A stretch of 64,000 nt of DNA, from the NCBI GenBank assembly GCA_038900335.1, contig JBBMRB010000005.1, positions 1-64,000 of the forward strand, read 5' to 3'. The notes under the pieces were generated by a model, which saw nothing but the letters and a program-made list of their open reading frames with translations, was not told the DNA's origin and ran no database searches. Positions 43,879 to 53,553 of the stretch are shown here, piece by piece. The stretch comes from Rs1 sp038900335. Lineage in GTDB: Bacteria; Pseudomonadota; Gammaproteobacteria; Pseudomonadales; Balneatricaceae. Every line of letters starts with the position of its first letter. Position 1 is the stretch's first letter. Position numbers and translations under genes: made by a program.

Positions 43879-46749
43879 ATGAGATTTAATTTTGTAAGCA
43901 GAAAAAACATATCATTGTTTTTCCTGTTATGTAGTAGCGTATTGCTTGTCGTATTGTCAGTGTTTAGCAAGGCTATTGTTTTAGACACCACGCACTTATG
44001 GTCAATATTATTAACAGTAGAGCTGTTCTCTGTTTTTGTCAGTGTTTCAATTGTCGTTATCTTGTTCCAGCGCACGTTCATAGCTAAAAGTAATTTTTCC
44101 AACACTCTCATTTTTTGTTTTACTGCAATTGCCATGATTGATTATTTCCAGCTGCACTCCTACCCAAAAGTGCTAGGTGATGTTGCTCAAGGATCAATGT
44201 TAAATGCAGTGTTTTATTATATATCTTCTCGAATCATTGAGCTGATGGCAATGGCTGCGATTGCATTTCATCTGCAGTTGTCAGGGCGTAAAGTGTTTTG
44301 GCTGTTAGCTGGCATATTATGTGCAATCGCTATTGGCTACATTGGTCTCAAACATTTAAATAATTTAGCAGCTAGTGCCTATTTACTCTCGAGTTTGGCA
44401 GATTTAAAAACAAATATAGAGTGTATACTATTGGCTGCTAACTCAGTATTAGCGTATGTTTTTATCCGCCAATATCAAACGCATAATAAAGATAAATATT
44501 TGTATTTTGCCGGCTCATGTGTGGCGATGGCACTGTGCTCATTAGCTTTAATCACTCAAGCGGGGCCGTCAAATGCAACACTGTTGATAAGCTATCTATT
44601 TCAAATTATGGCAGCCGTATTTATTTATGCAGCAATATATTGGAGTGAGTTGAAGCGGCCTTATCATTTAGCAAAAATAGCAGCAGAGCAAGCTCATAAA
44701 AAAGATTTAGAATTGCAATCGATAATGTCGAGCATTCCAATGGGCGTTATACGACTGGATAAATCGTGCAATTTTCTATACATAAACCCTTATATGCAGC
44801 GTATGTCGAGCTATATTGATGCCTCCCTTATTGGCAAGAATGTCAGGGATTACTCACCACAGAGTGTGTCAACATTACTGATACCCTATGTAGAGCAAGC
44901 TTTTTTGGACAACAAAGTCGAGTTTCGTTACGAGTATACAGACCATGATCAACAGGTGGTTTATAGAGAAGTGACATTACTACCAGAGAAAAACCTAGAG
45001 GGCAGTGTTGAGTCAGTGCTGTATCTAGCGGCAGATACTACCAAGAAAGAAACGGCGGAGCTCAACAAAGATAAAGCGCTAAAAGAGACGAACAAATTAC
45101 GAAAAGCATTGAATGAACATGCTATCGTTGCTTTTACTGATGTCAGAGGAGTCATTACTTCTGTTAATGATAAGTTCTGCCAAATATCGCAATATTCAAA
45201 GGATGAGTTGATCGGTAGTACTCACCAAATAGTCAATTCTAATTATCACCCCTCGAGCTTTTTTCAAGACTTATGGCAAACCATTGCTAGCGGTAATATT
45301 TGGCACGGTGAGGTTTGTAATAAAGCCAAAGACGGGAGCTTGTACTGGGTGAACACTACCATTGTTCCGTTTATGGATAACGATGGGAAAATCAGCGAAT
45401 ACATCGCTGTCAGAGCAAATATTACTAAAAGAAAACTAGCGGAAACTGCAGCGAGAAGGCTTGCTTATTATGATGAATTAACAGCGTTACCTAACCGGCG
45501 ATCATTAAAAGATAGATTAGAAAAAGTCTTTAAGGGAGCTGAAGATAGCGCCCTTAATATCAATGCTCTGCTGTTAATTGACCTAGATAATTTTAAAGAT
45601 ATTAATGATTCTTTAGGCCATGTAGCAGGTGATGAATTACTAAAGCAAGTCGCTCATCGCTTACAGCAGTTAGGTACATCAAGCTTGTTCGCAGCGAGAT
45701 TAGGCGGTGATGAATTTGTTTTATTAATGACTTCAGTAGGTCAAAATAAGCACAGCGCTTGTGTTGAAGTCGCTAAAAAAGCTGAACAAATTAGAGCATC
45801 GTTATCTGATATTTATTTAATAGAAAAGCAAACAGTGAGTACTACACCTAGCATCGGTGTTGCATTATTTGATGGCTCTGAATACAACGCTTCAGAGTTT
45901 CTCAAACAGGCTGATATTGCAATGTATCAATCTAAAAAGCTTGGCAGGAACCAAGTGAGCTTTTTTGATCCAGAGCTACAAACACAGTTAGATAAACGCA
46001 ATGTCATGCAGAGCGAGTTAGTGCAAGCCATTACTAGGCAAGAATTTATCTTATACTACCAGCCTATTTACAATCAGCAGCAAACCATGATTGGCTGTGA
46101 AGCCCTAATTCGATGGAATAACCAAGAGTTAGGTATGGTTTCGCCTGCTCAGTTTATCCCGCAGGCAGAGCAATCTAATTTGATTTTAGATATTGGCCAC
46201 TGGGTATTGCATACTGCCTGTCAGCAGTTATCTAGCTGGGCGCTTGATCCAAATCGCAGTCATTTAACGGTGGCTGTTAACGTGAGTGCAAGACAATTAC
46301 AGCAAGTAGATTTTGTCGAAAGTGTAAAACGGGCGATTGAGCAACATGGTACTAACCCTAATCGATTAAAGTTGGAAATTACCGAAAGTATGCTGCAAGA
46401 AAACATTGAAGAAACTATCCAGTCAATGAAGACGCTAAAAGACCTGGGTATTCGCTTTTCATTGGACGATTTTGGCACCGGGTTTTCATCACTCAACTAC
46501 CTGACCAAATTGCCTATTGATACACTAAAAATAGACTGCTCATTTGTTGATAATATGATTAATAGCCAAGAAGATGCCGCTGTCGTTGCGATGATATTAT
46601 CACTATCCTCAGCGTTAAAACTGGACGTTGTCGCAGAAGGTGTTGAAACTCAAGAACAGCTCGCCTTTTTAATGGACAAGGGCTGTGAAAGCTTTCAGGG
46701 CTATTTGCTCGGAAAACCGATGCCAGCTGATGCTATAGACGGTGATTAA
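43879..46749 (+). CDS. Membrane MASE-like/PAS/PAS/GGDEF/EAL c-di-GMP enzyme
   Basis: A 956-residue c-di-GMP turnover protein. The N-terminal 260 residues form about seven or eight membrane helices resembling a MASE3-type sensor (FCFTAIAMIDYFQLHSYPKV). A short PAS (about 275-395) and a second PAS (about 410-525: VAFTDVRGVITSVNDKFCQIS, then GEVCNKAKDGSLYWV) follow. The GGDEF domain has an intact RLGGDEF near 610, and the EAL domain has CEALIRW near 740, ITES, SLDDFGTGFSSL and VAEGVE. Both catalytic halves look active by motif, so net direction cannot be told. A GAGG site precedes ATG 43879. It is monocistronic. Confidence 0.92.
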   Translation: MRFNFVSRKNISLFFLLCSSVLLVVLSVFSKAIVLDTTHLWSILLTVELFSVFVSVSIVVILFQRTFIAKSNFSNTLIFCFTAIAMIDYFQLHSYPKVLGDVAQGSMLNAVFYYISSRIIELMAMAAIAFHLQLSGRKVFWLLAGILCAIAIGYIGLKHLNNLAASAYLLSSLADLKTNIECILLAANSVLAYVFIRQYQTHNKDKYLYFAGSCVAMALCSLALITQAGPSNATLLISYLFQIMAAVFIYAAIYWSELKRPYHLAKIAAEQAHKKDLELQSIMSSIPMGVIRLDKSCNFLYINPYMQRMSSYIDASLIGKNVRDYSPQSVSTLLIPYVEQAFLDNKVEFRYEYTDHDQQVVYREVTLLPEKNLEGSVESVLYLAADTTKKETAELNKDKALKETNKLRKALNEHAIVAFTDVRGVITSVNDKFCQISQYSKDELIGSTHQIVNSNYHPSSFFQDLWQTIASGNIWHGEVCNKAKDGSLYWVNTTIVPFMDNDGKISEYIAVRANITKRKLAETAARRLAYYDELTALPNRRSLKDRLEKVFKGAEDSALNINALLLIDLDNFKDINDSLGHVAGDELLKQVAHRLQQLGTSSLFAARLGGDEFVLLMTSVGQNKHSACVEVAKKAEQIRASLSDIYLIEKQTVSTTPSIGVALFDGSEYNASEFLKQADIAMYQSKKLGRNQVSFFDPELQTQLDKRNVMQSELVQAITRQEFILYYQPIYNQQQTMIGCEALIRWNNQELGMVSPAQFIPQAEQSNLILDIGHWVLHTACQQLSSWALDPNRSHLTVAVNVSARQLQQVDFVESVKRAIEQHGTNPNRLKLEITESMLQENIEETIQSMKTLKDLGIRFSLDDFGTGFSSLNYLTKLPIDTLKIDCSFVDNMINSQEDAAVVAMILSLSSALKLDVVAEGVETQEQLAFLMDKGCESFQGYLLGKPMPADAIDGD

Positions 46750-46924
46750 TCACTATATGTCAGCACCTGCAACTAGCTTGTTTAGCTTATGCTAATATGT
46801 AGCATAAATCTGATCGTAGCCAAATACTTATCAACAATTATAAAATAAATAGCCAGTGCTATTGAAAAGCCTGTTAGCTCACACCATATAAGAGAGAGTA
46901 ACCCAACTGGTAAAATCATATAAA

Positions 46925-47221
46925 ATGTTAAACTTTTTATACTCGCTTTCCCTATTAATTATCACCAGTTTCTCATTATCTAATGAGCGGATTGACGTTG
47001 GTTTTAATAATGCGAGTAGTGCGCATATACAGTTTAGCTTAGATACCCCGCAAGAAGATAAACCTGAATTTGAAATAAAAGCTAAACCTGCTTTATTCTA
47101 TTTAAGCTTACAGGTATTTCCTCAAGCTAGCAGCCAAGTTATTTCCACTGTTCCTCATCTTAAATCCCTTAATTATATTCTATCTTTTAAGCATCAGCGA
47201 GCTCCTCCGTTTATCGCTTAA
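46925..47221 (+). CDS. Putative small secreted protein, unknown function
   Basis: A 98-residue frame starting MLNFLYSLSLLIITSFSLS, a plausible signal peptide. It has no recognised domain and ends QRAPPFIA. That C-terminus resembles FRPPILA of the small secreted protein that leads the copper cluster at 14813. No proper ribosome site is seen before ATG 46925, so it may not be translated as drawn. No metal gene is next to it here; the CBS-domain gene follows. Confidence 0.4.
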   Translation: MLNFLYSLSLLIITSFSLSNERIDVGFNNASSAHIQFSLDTPQEDKPEFEIKAKPALFYLSLQVFPQASSQVISTVPHLKSLNYILSFKHQRAPPFIA

Positions 47222-47460
47222 ACATCTGTTTTATAAGAATTGTTTTATAAAAATGATGCTATTACGCGTGTCAGCCCTCTGCTGTCAGATAAGCAAAATA
47301 CGTTTAATATTGTTAATCATTCAGCAAAAATAATTTTTATAATATTGCTCAGGTTACAAATATTTAGCTAACAAGCTGTTATTTAAGATGATAAAGGCAC
47401 TTAACATACTGATAAATCAATTAACTGTGCCTTTGTCTAAAAGATTATTAAGGAATACTG

Positions 47461-48027
47461 ATGAAAAAATTAGCATTACATAACTTAGAACTAGTAGACG
47501 AAATCATTTCTCCGGATCAATTTATTGAAATGACATTATTATCGCCAGCGACTGACTTTTTTACTGACTTTAAATTGCATAAAGCACTGGTGATAGATGC
47601 AGATACTTTAGCGACAGATGCCTTGAAATTGATGCAAAAAACCCATGTTCAAATGGAAATTGTCGTATCTGAAAAATCAAAGTTCTTAGGTGTGATAAGT
47701 ACGAGAGAGTTAACTGAGCGTCATATCATGCAAAAAGTATTTAACGGTGCAGTAAGAGAAGAAATTACTGTTGGCGATATGATGATTCATCGTAATGATT
47801 TACATGCGTTTTCTTACACTGATATTAAAAAGTCGAATATTAATGATGTCATAAACACGCTAAAAAATTATGGTTTACGTCACTGCTTAGTAATCGATAA
47901 AGAGAATCATCATATTAGAGGTGTGATTTCAGCAAGTGATATAGCGCGTAAGCTACAGCTACCTGTTGAAATTAACACGGCTACATCTTTTAGCCGTATA
48001 TTTGAAAAGGTACAAGCGGCTATGTAA
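47461..48027 (+). CDS. CBS-domain protein
   Basis: A 188-residue soluble protein with two CBS motifs. The first is about 45-105 (ALVIDADTLATDALKLMQKTHVQ, LGVISTRELTE); the second is about 120-180 (INDVINTLKNYGLRHCLVID, IRGVISASDIARKL). Paired CBS domains usually bind adenosyl nucleotides and regulate a partner, but no enzyme domain is fused. ATG 47461 follows TAAGGA. It is a single gene ending in a good terminator. The partner is unknown. Confidence 0.82.
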   Translation: MKKLALHNLELVDEIISPDQFIEMTLLSPATDFFTDFKLHKALVIDADTLATDALKLMQKTHVQMEIVVSEKSKFLGVISTRELTERHIMQKVFNGAVREEITVGDMMIHRNDLHAFSYTDIKKSNINDVINTLKNYGLRHCLVIDKENHHIRGVISASDIARKLQLPVEINTATSFSRIFEKVQAAM

Positions 48028-48055
48028 TAGCAATTGGTAAATATGTTTCTTGAAA

Positions 48056-48089
48056 AGGGGTGCTAATATCAATTAGCGCCTCTTTTTTT
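48056..48089 (+). terminator. Terminator of the CBS-domain gene
   Basis: A 12-bp stem AGGGGTGCTAAT/ATTAGCGCCTCT (two G-U pairs) with loop ATCA, followed by T7. Confidence 0.8.
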
Positions 48090-48120
48090 ATGGGCGGCGT
48101 ACTATTTTAGCCTTCTGTGG

Positions 48121-49443
48121 CTACACATCAGCCCTTGCGCCGAGTTTTTTTCGTCTAATCTCTAGTGCCATTGCAATATCTAAAAAAGGTCGTGGTGGCA
48201 TCCATGTTGGTGCTGGGTATTGTAGAACATCACTAAGCAATGGATTGTCTCTGCCTAGAGCGAGATCAGCGAGAGCTAAACCCATAGCGCTGCCACGTGA
48301 TACACCTGAGGCGTTGTAGCAGCCAGCGCCATAGATACGTGGTGCAAGTTGGCCAAAGATGCTGCTGGAGTTTCTACTAACACACAGCACGCCTTGCCAA
48401 GTATGTTCAAAATCAATGTCTTTAAGCATGGCAAAGCGCTGGCGCAAACAGTTAAGATGCATTTGCTTGGCTGCCTGCATTTGATTATCTGTAAGGTATG
48501 GATTTGCTTTATAAGTCGCGGTGTTGCGAATTAAAATGCGATGATCTGCAGTGTAGCGTACGGTCGCGCCCATCGGGTGCAGTGATAATATGCCCCAGTC
48601 TTTTGGGTTGCCCATGATTGCTTGCTCACTGCTGGTTAAAGGCCTAGTCAGGCTCGCTGTCATCTTGATAGGTAGGGTGTAAGTCGGTTTGTCGATCATT
48701 TTATGTAATAAACCATTACCTGCTATCACTATGTTCTTTGCCGTTATTTCCCCTTCATCAGTACGGATATGCACAGCGTGTTTGCTAGTGGATATTTGTA
48801 TCACAGCTGAATTGTCATATAGTGTCACGTTTTCAGCTAAGGTGTTACTCAAACCGCGTACGAGTGCAGCGGGTTGTAGCATGACATCGTCTTTTGTCCA
48901 CACGCCATTTTGATAGTAGTCAGTGCCAAGGCGCTTTGCTAAATCTGTTGCGTTAAGCACTTGGTGCTCAACTTGTGCGGCATCTAGCCAAGCTTGAAAA
49001 TCGTCACCTGCTTTTTTGGTGCTTGGCTGTGCTGAGCAGTGATACTTACCTATTTCACGCCACTGACAATCGATTTTATGCTCATGTATAATGCTGCGAA
49101 GTGAGTCAATACCTGCATTATTGATGCTGTTAATGCGTTTAAATTCAGCTAGTTTTTCGCCATTGAATTTTTCACCAAAGCTAGATGTCGCCACAGCAAA
49201 ACCCGAGTTGCGAGAAGAGGCGCCTTCGCCAATATTTTGCGCATCTACAATGATGATTTTTTCATTAGGTTTAGCGGTTGCCATGCGCCTTGCAAAAGCG
49301 AGACCTGTAAAACCGCCACCGATGATAACCCAATCAGCTGATTGTTTGCCTTTAAGGGAATCAAAGTTATGGCCAGGTGTGAGAGTGTTGATCCAGCCGC
49401 AGCTATTATCATTGCGAGGCAGTAAGCGGATAGTGTGCTTCAT
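48121..49443 (-). CDS. FAD-dependent amino/amine oxidoreductase (DAO family, PuuB-like)
   Basis: A 440-residue flavoenzyme of the D-amino-acid-oxidase superfamily. The dinucleotide-binding motif WVIIGGGFTGLAFARR is at about 38-53. GEGASSRNSGFAVA follows, typical of the gamma-glutamylputrescine/sarcosine oxidase branch, and a late CYNASGVSRGSAMG supplies the FAD contact near the C-terminus. It probably oxidises a secondary or primary amine or amino acid, releasing H2O2 or an imine. No puu or other polyamine genes are nearby. The 275-bp gap upstream separates it from the TRAP operon, so co-transcription is doubtful. Confidence 0.8.
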   Translation of the reverse strand: MKHTIRLLPRNDNSCGWINTLTPGHNFDSLKGKQSADWVIIGGGFTGLAFARRMATAKPNEKIIIVDAQNIGEGASSRNSGFAVATSSFGEKFNGEKLAEFKRINSINNAGIDSLRSIIHEHKIDCQWREIGKYHCSAQPSTKKAGDDFQAWLDAAQVEHQVLNATDLAKRLGTDYYQNGVWTKDDVMLQPAALVRGLSNTLAENVTLYDNSAVIQISTSKHAVHIRTDEGEITAKNIVIAGNGLLHKMIDKPTYTLPIKMTASLTRPLTSSEQAIMGNPKDWGILSLHPMGATVRYTADHRILIRNTATYKANPYLTDNQMQAAKQMHLNCLRQRFAMLKDIDFEHTWQGVLCVSRNSSSIFGQLAPRIYGAGCYNASGVSRGSAMGLALADLALGRDNPLLSDVLQYPAPTWMPPRPFLDIAMALEIRRKKLGARADV

Positions 49444-49664
49444 GTTTTTTATCCAGCTAGCAGTATTATCAAAGCCGACTAATCTGCTGATATTATTTAT
49501 GGCTTATAGCCGTGGCGTATCAGTTTATTCGATTTTTAACTAATTATTATGAATCATTAACATAGCTCAACTTCGAACTGGTATCAAATGAAATGCTAGA
49601 CAACAGAGATAAAGAGTGGAGGTAAAAATATTGCAGATAACATGTACTGAAGATAAAAAATTGC

Positions 49665-49708
49665 AGATAAAAAAGAGCTAACACGACACAGCAAGTACCG
49701 TGTTAGCT
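49665..49708 (-). terminator. Terminator of the CoA-transferase/TRAP operon
   Basis: On the minus strand AGCTAACACG pairs with CGTGTTAGCT around 13 bases and is followed by a T-rich run, 10 nt after the dctM stop. It confirms that the FAD oxidoreductase gene is a separate unit. Confidence 0.8.
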
Positions 49709-49718
49709 GATATTAGCG

Positions 49719-51008
49719 CTACATTTTAAATGGTATGTAGGTCGCAATGTCCGGTATTAGGTAGATGCTAATGACCGCAAAAAACATAATCAGGATGAAT
49801 GGGTAAACGCCGGCAATCACCTCGGTGATATCGGCTTTGCCAACCGCTTGTATCACAAATAGATTTAGACCCACAGGTGGTGTTATTAGCGCACATTCAA
49901 TCATGATGACAAATAAGATGCCAAACCAAATAGGGTCTATACCTAAGGCCGATAGGGATGGCAGCAGTACCGGTACCATGATTAATAGCATAGAAATCGA
50001 TTCTAAGAAGAAACCTAGAATTAACAACACTAAACAAACCACTAAAATAAATAAGCCGACACTACTAATATTGTGCGTAATGAGCTCGGTAATATCTTGC
50101 GGTATTCTATAGAGCGTAATCGCTTTAGAGAATATTTTAGCACCGGCAATAATCATAAAAATAACGACAGTGGTCTGTAGAGATTCCATGATGGCCTTAT
50201 GTAAATTTTTCTTCGTCAGGCTCTTGCGAATAAAGACGATCAATAATGCACACATTAAGCCGATAGCCGCACTTTCTGTCGGTGTAAATACACCGCCATA
50301 AATACCACCTAACACAACAGCTGCTAGGATAAATACCGGGCTAGCACGCATGGTCGCTTTGTATCTTTCATTAAAACTGGCTTTAACATCAGCGCTTTTT
50401 GTGGCTTGTTGTTGAGCGGGTTTATTTTTTAAGGCAAAAAATACGCTATAAGCAGTAAACATTAATACCAGGAAAATACCTGGGCCAATGCCTGCCATAA
50501 ACAAATCGACGATAGACTCTTCCGTAATGACACCATAGACAATCATTGGGATAGATGGCGGGATTAGTATGCCTAAGGTGCCACCTGCTGCGAGCAGGCC
50601 AAAGACAAAATGGCGCGGGTAATTTCGCGCTATCATCTCGGGGATGGCAACGGTGCCGATAGTCGCTGCAGTGGCCACTGATGAGCCTGAAATAGCGGCA
50701 AAAAAAGCACATGATAGGATGGTTGCAATACCTAAACCGCCAGGTAAATGACCGACCCAAGATTGTACGGCGTTAAATAAATCTGTGCCCACACCGCCTT
50801 TTAATAAGACATTGGACATCAGTAAAAATAGAGGTACAGAGAGTAAAATAAAGCTATCGACACTACTGACTAGTGCTTGAGAGGCAATCAGTGGCGAAAA
50901 GTCAGCTATCATTAGCATAGCTAAACCCATGCCGCCTAATGTGAAGGCAATAGGTACGCCAATCAGCATTAACGCTAGCATGCAAAAAAGTACGAGTGCA
51001 ATAATCAT
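49719..51008 (-). CDS. TRAP transporter large permease subunit (DctM)
   Basis: The 12-helix, sodium-coupled subunit of a tripartite ATP-independent periplasmic transporter. The 429 residues show the DctM family pattern: FTLGGMGLAML near the start, SVPLFLLMSNVLLKGG, AISGSSVATAATIGTVAIPEM, GGTLGILIPPSIPMIVYG and TPTESAAIG. The start overlaps the DctQ stop by 4 nt (ATGA). It is the last gene of the CoA-transferase/lyase/TRAP operon. The substrate is inferred to be an organic acid. Confidence 0.92.
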   Translation of the reverse strand: MIIALVLFCMLALMLIGVPIAFTLGGMGLAMLMIADFSPLIASQALVSSVDSFILLSVPLFLLMSNVLLKGGVGTDLFNAVQSWVGHLPGGLGIATILSCAFFAAISGSSVATAATIGTVAIPEMIARNYPRHFVFGLLAAGGTLGILIPPSIPMIVYGVITEESIVDLFMAGIGPGIFLVLMFTAYSVFFALKNKPAQQQATKSADVKASFNERYKATMRASPVFILAAVVLGGIYGGVFTPTESAAIGLMCALLIVFIRKSLTKKNLHKAIMESLQTTVVIFMIIAGAKIFSKAITLYRIPQDITELITHNISSVGLFILVVCLVLLILGFFLESISMLLIMVPVLLPSLSALGIDPIWFGILFVIMIECALITPPVGLNLFVIQAVGKADITEVIAGVYPFILIMFFAVISIYLIPDIATYIPFKM

Positions 51009-51514
51009 ATATCGTGCTCCGCATTAAAGTTAATGGCTTGGCCTTGGCATATTTTCATAAATTCAGCGATACATTGCAGTAATAGTAAGAAAAAACCGAG
51101 TACGATAGAGGCATCAAACAACCATTCTGGCAGGCCCAGCATACTTGAAGTGTGACGATCAATGGCGATCGACTCTAAAGTAATGATACTGGCGTAATAG
51201 ATAGTGATGACGCTGAACACGGCAATAATTGTGATGGAGAAAAGCTCTGCTATTTTGGCAGCGCCAGGTGCTAATCTCTCAATTAAGATAGTGATACGAA
51301 TCATTTTTCGATTCTTCAAAATCCAGCCCATTGAAAGGTAACAGCCCCATAGCTGTAATACTCTGGCTATTTCTTCAACCCAGATAGTAGGCATATTAAA
51401 CAGATATCTAGCACCTACTTCATAGGCGATTATTAAGCCTATAGAAAAAAATAAGTAAGCACCAAATAATGCGCAATAACGGTTTATTTGATCAATCAAC
51501 GTTTTCATTTTCAC
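51005..51514 (-). CDS. TRAP transporter small permease subunit (DctQ)
   Basis: A 169-residue four-helix DctQ protein: FFSIGLIIAYEVGARYLFN is the first helix and NMPTIWVEEIARVLQLWGCYL the conserved re-entrant part, ending in the VLGFFLLLLQCIAEF helix. It bridges DctP and DctM in the membrane. It overlaps dctM and follows dctP after a GC-rich hairpin. Confidence 0.88.
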   Translation of the reverse strand: MKMKTLIDQINRYCALFGAYLFFSIGLIIAYEVGARYLFNMPTIWVEEIARVLQLWGCYLSMGWILKNRKMIRITILIERLAPGAAKIAELFSITIIAVFSVITIYYASIITLESIAIDRHTSSMLGLPEWLFDASIVLGFFLLLLQCIAEFMKICQGQAINFNAEHDI

Positions 51515-51532
51515 CTGTAAAGTGCGGCGCTA

Positions 51533-51554
51533 GGTAGCGCCGCATTCTTTTGCT
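51533..51554 (-). terminator. Intercistronic hairpin dctP-dctQ
   Basis: Perfect 9-bp GC-rich stem TGCGGCGCT/AGCGCCGCA with a four-base loop, lying in the 83-nt gap between dctP and dctQ and lacking a T-run. It probably protects the dctP end of the mRNA, so the binding protein is made in excess over the permease. Confidence 0.6.
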
Positions 51555-51597
51555 ATATTATTATTAGTGTTGTATACAGCTAAAGCGATTAACTATT

Positions 51598-52584
51598 TTA
51601 AAGTTCTTGTGCTGCTTTTACTAATTGCTCGCCCAGTGCGCCAGAGCTTTGGATGTAACCATCAACCACTGAGCTTGTTGCTTTTTTCCAAGCGGCTAGT
51701 TGGTCGGCATCAAGCTCAAACACTTTCATGTTTTTCTTTGATTCAACCAGTGCATCAGCTTCGATTTTAGACATTTTTTGACGAAGATCTGCTTCTACAT
51801 TACGACTCGCTGCCGTGATGATTTCACGTTGCGTATCGTTTAGCTCGCCCCACGCTTTATCGTTGATAATGACCACAAACTCAATGTCAGCATGATTTGT
51901 TAGCGTCAGGTTATCCATTACTTGGAAAAGCTTGCGTGGCATTACCGCTGATACACCTGTCATACCGGCATCTACAGTTCCGCGTTGATACGCTAAGAAT
52001 TGCTCAGACCCAGACATAACAACGGGTGCGCCGCCAACTGATTTAGTAAATTCACCGAGTGTTTTACCAAACACACGCACTTTTTTACCTTTCATATCTT
52101 CTGGGTTAACAATCGGCTCGCCCTTAGAAAGTAGCGCGACGCCGCCATATGCCTGCCACCACAGTACGCGTGCGCCTGTTTTTAGAATAGCATCATCAAG
52201 CGGTTGGCGAACGCTGCTGCCAGGCGCCGTTGCTTTTTTAACAAGCTCTTCAGTTGGGAACATAAAAGGGACGTAGAAAACATCTACTGCTGGGACAGTA
52301 CCAACAAATTGAGCGAGAGAGGCGACGCCCATTTCGATAGCGCCAGATGAGACTGCGCTCGGTACTTGCTTATCTTTATAAAGCTGAGCGGACGGGTAGA
52401 TCTCGATCTTTAGATCACCATTACTGGCTTTTTCAACTTGTTCTTTAAATGCCACCAGGTTTTGGCCTAAATGATGCTTTAAAGGTAGCTGCAAAGAGAT
52501 ACGCAAAGTGGTTTCAGCTAGTGCTGGTACTGATATTAATGAGCTTAATAAAGCGGCAGCCAACGTTTTTTTTAGGTGTTTCAT
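51598..52584 (-). CDS. TRAP transporter solute-binding protein (DctP)
   Basis: Periplasmic binding protein of 328 residues with a signal peptide (LKKTLAAALLSSLISVPALAE). The DctP fold follows: TTLRISLQLPLKHHLGQNLVAFKEQVEKAS, then IEIYPSAQLYKDKQVPSAVSSGAIEMG, the VRVFGKTLGEF region and AYQRGTVDAGMTG. The conserved carboxylate-binding arginine is likely in the KKVRVFGKT segment. The gene lies 66 nt after the lyase gene. The neighbouring CoA-transferase and lyase suggest a branched dicarboxylate or hydroxy acid. Confidence 0.9.
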   Translation of the reverse strand: MKHLKKTLAAALLSSLISVPALAETTLRISLQLPLKHHLGQNLVAFKEQVEKASNGDLKIEIYPSAQLYKDKQVPSAVSSGAIEMGVASLAQFVGTVPAVDVFYVPFMFPTEELVKKATAPGSSVRQPLDDAILKTGARVLWWQAYGGVALLSKGEPIVNPEDMKGKKVRVFGKTLGEFTKSVGGAPVVMSGSEQFLAYQRGTVDAGMTGVSAVMPRKLFQVMDNLTLTNHADIEFVVIINDKAWGELNDTQREIITAASRNVEADLRQKMSKIEADALVESKKNMKVFELDADQLAAWKKATSSVVDGYIQSSGALGEQLVKAAQEL

Positions 52585-52650
52585 GTGGGTGTTTCCTCGC
52601 TATTTTTATTTTTAAATAAGGCATCATTAAGGTGCCATGGTAGTGTTTTT

Positions 52651-53553
52651 TTAATTTCGGTTAAGGTGTCGCAGTGATCCGCCTAATTGCGCACCTTTAA
52701 TTTTTTCAGCTAGTGAGATAGCGTGCTTTAATCGCTGGCTATCAACACCGGTATCTATCCCTGCACTTTCAAAAAAGTAAACGACATCTTCAGTGGCTAC
52801 ATTGCCACTTGCGCCCGGGGCAAAAGGGCAGCCGCCAAAGCCTGCAACGGCTGTGTCAAAGTTGCGTATTCCCGCTTGATAAGCGCTGGCAACGTTTGCT
52901 ATAGCTAGGCCGTAAGTATCATGACAGTGAAAAATTAATGATGCTATATCAGGTACTTGCTTAACAACTTGCTCAAATAATGCTGAAACTGCAAAAGGGT
53001 GAGCGCGACCGGTTGTATCACACAATGCGATTTGTGCATCAGGGCAGGTGCGTGTAATTTTTTCCAGCAATTGCAAAATGTGTGCAGGCGCTACTTTACC
53101 ATCGAAAGGGCAGTCAAAACTAGTTGCTAAACTGACACGTAATTGCAATGCACTATTGGCAGATACCACGTTTTGCACTGCTTTAAGCTCATCTAATGAT
53201 TGCTCTAATGTTTTGTTCACATTATTAAGATTATGAGCTTCACTTGCTGAAAAAACAAAGTTGAGCCGCTGACACGCCTGCTTAGTGGCAAGTTGTGCGC
53301 CACGCTCGTTAGGTACTAGCACCATCGCTTCAAATTTTTGCTCAATAGCGTTAATGCCTGCTAATACTTGAGTAATATCCGCCATTTGTGGGATGGCTTT
53401 AGGGTGCACAAATGAGCCTACTTCTATGTTTTTTAAGCCGGCGTCTGCCAGTGCTGTAATAATTGCTAATTTATCGTCTGTGCTTATTTGCTCTACGACC
53501 GATTGAAAGCCGTCTCTTGGGGCAACTTCGATAATGTTAACTGTGTCGCTCAT
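52651..53553 (-). CDS. HMG-CoA-lyase-like C-C lyase
   Basis: A 300-residue TIM-barrel lyase of the HMG-CoA lyase family. Arg13-Asp14 in APRDGFQ are the substrate and metal residues, and HCHD (209-212) supplies metal-binding histidines. The active-site cysteine is Cys242 in GFGGCPFAPGASGN. These enzymes cleave 3-hydroxy-3-methyl-acyl-CoAs: HMG-CoA to acetoacetate and acetyl-CoA, or relatives such as citramalyl-CoA. The start overlaps the CoA-transferase stop by 4 nt, so the two enzymes act in sequence. Exact substrate unknown. Confidence 0.88.
   Translation of the reverse strand: MSDTVNIIEVAPRDGFQSVVEQISTDDKLAIITALADAGLKNIEVGSFVHPKAIPQMADITQVLAGINAIEQKFEAMVLVPNERGAQLATKQACQRLNFVFSASEAHNLNNVNKTLEQSLDELKAVQNVVSANSALQLRVSLATSFDCPFDGKVAPAHILQLLEKITRTCPDAQIALCDTTGRAHPFAVSALFEQVVKQVPDIASLIFHCHDTYGLAIANVASAYQAGIRNFDTAVAGFGGCPFAPGASGNVATEDVVYFFESAGIDTGVDSQRLKHAISLAEKIKGAQLGGSLRHLNRN

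Noticed and set aside
48349..49543. Plus-strand ORFs opposite the FAD oxidoreductase gene
   Set aside because: Composition follows the reverse frame of the enzyme, and no ribosome sites or domains are present.
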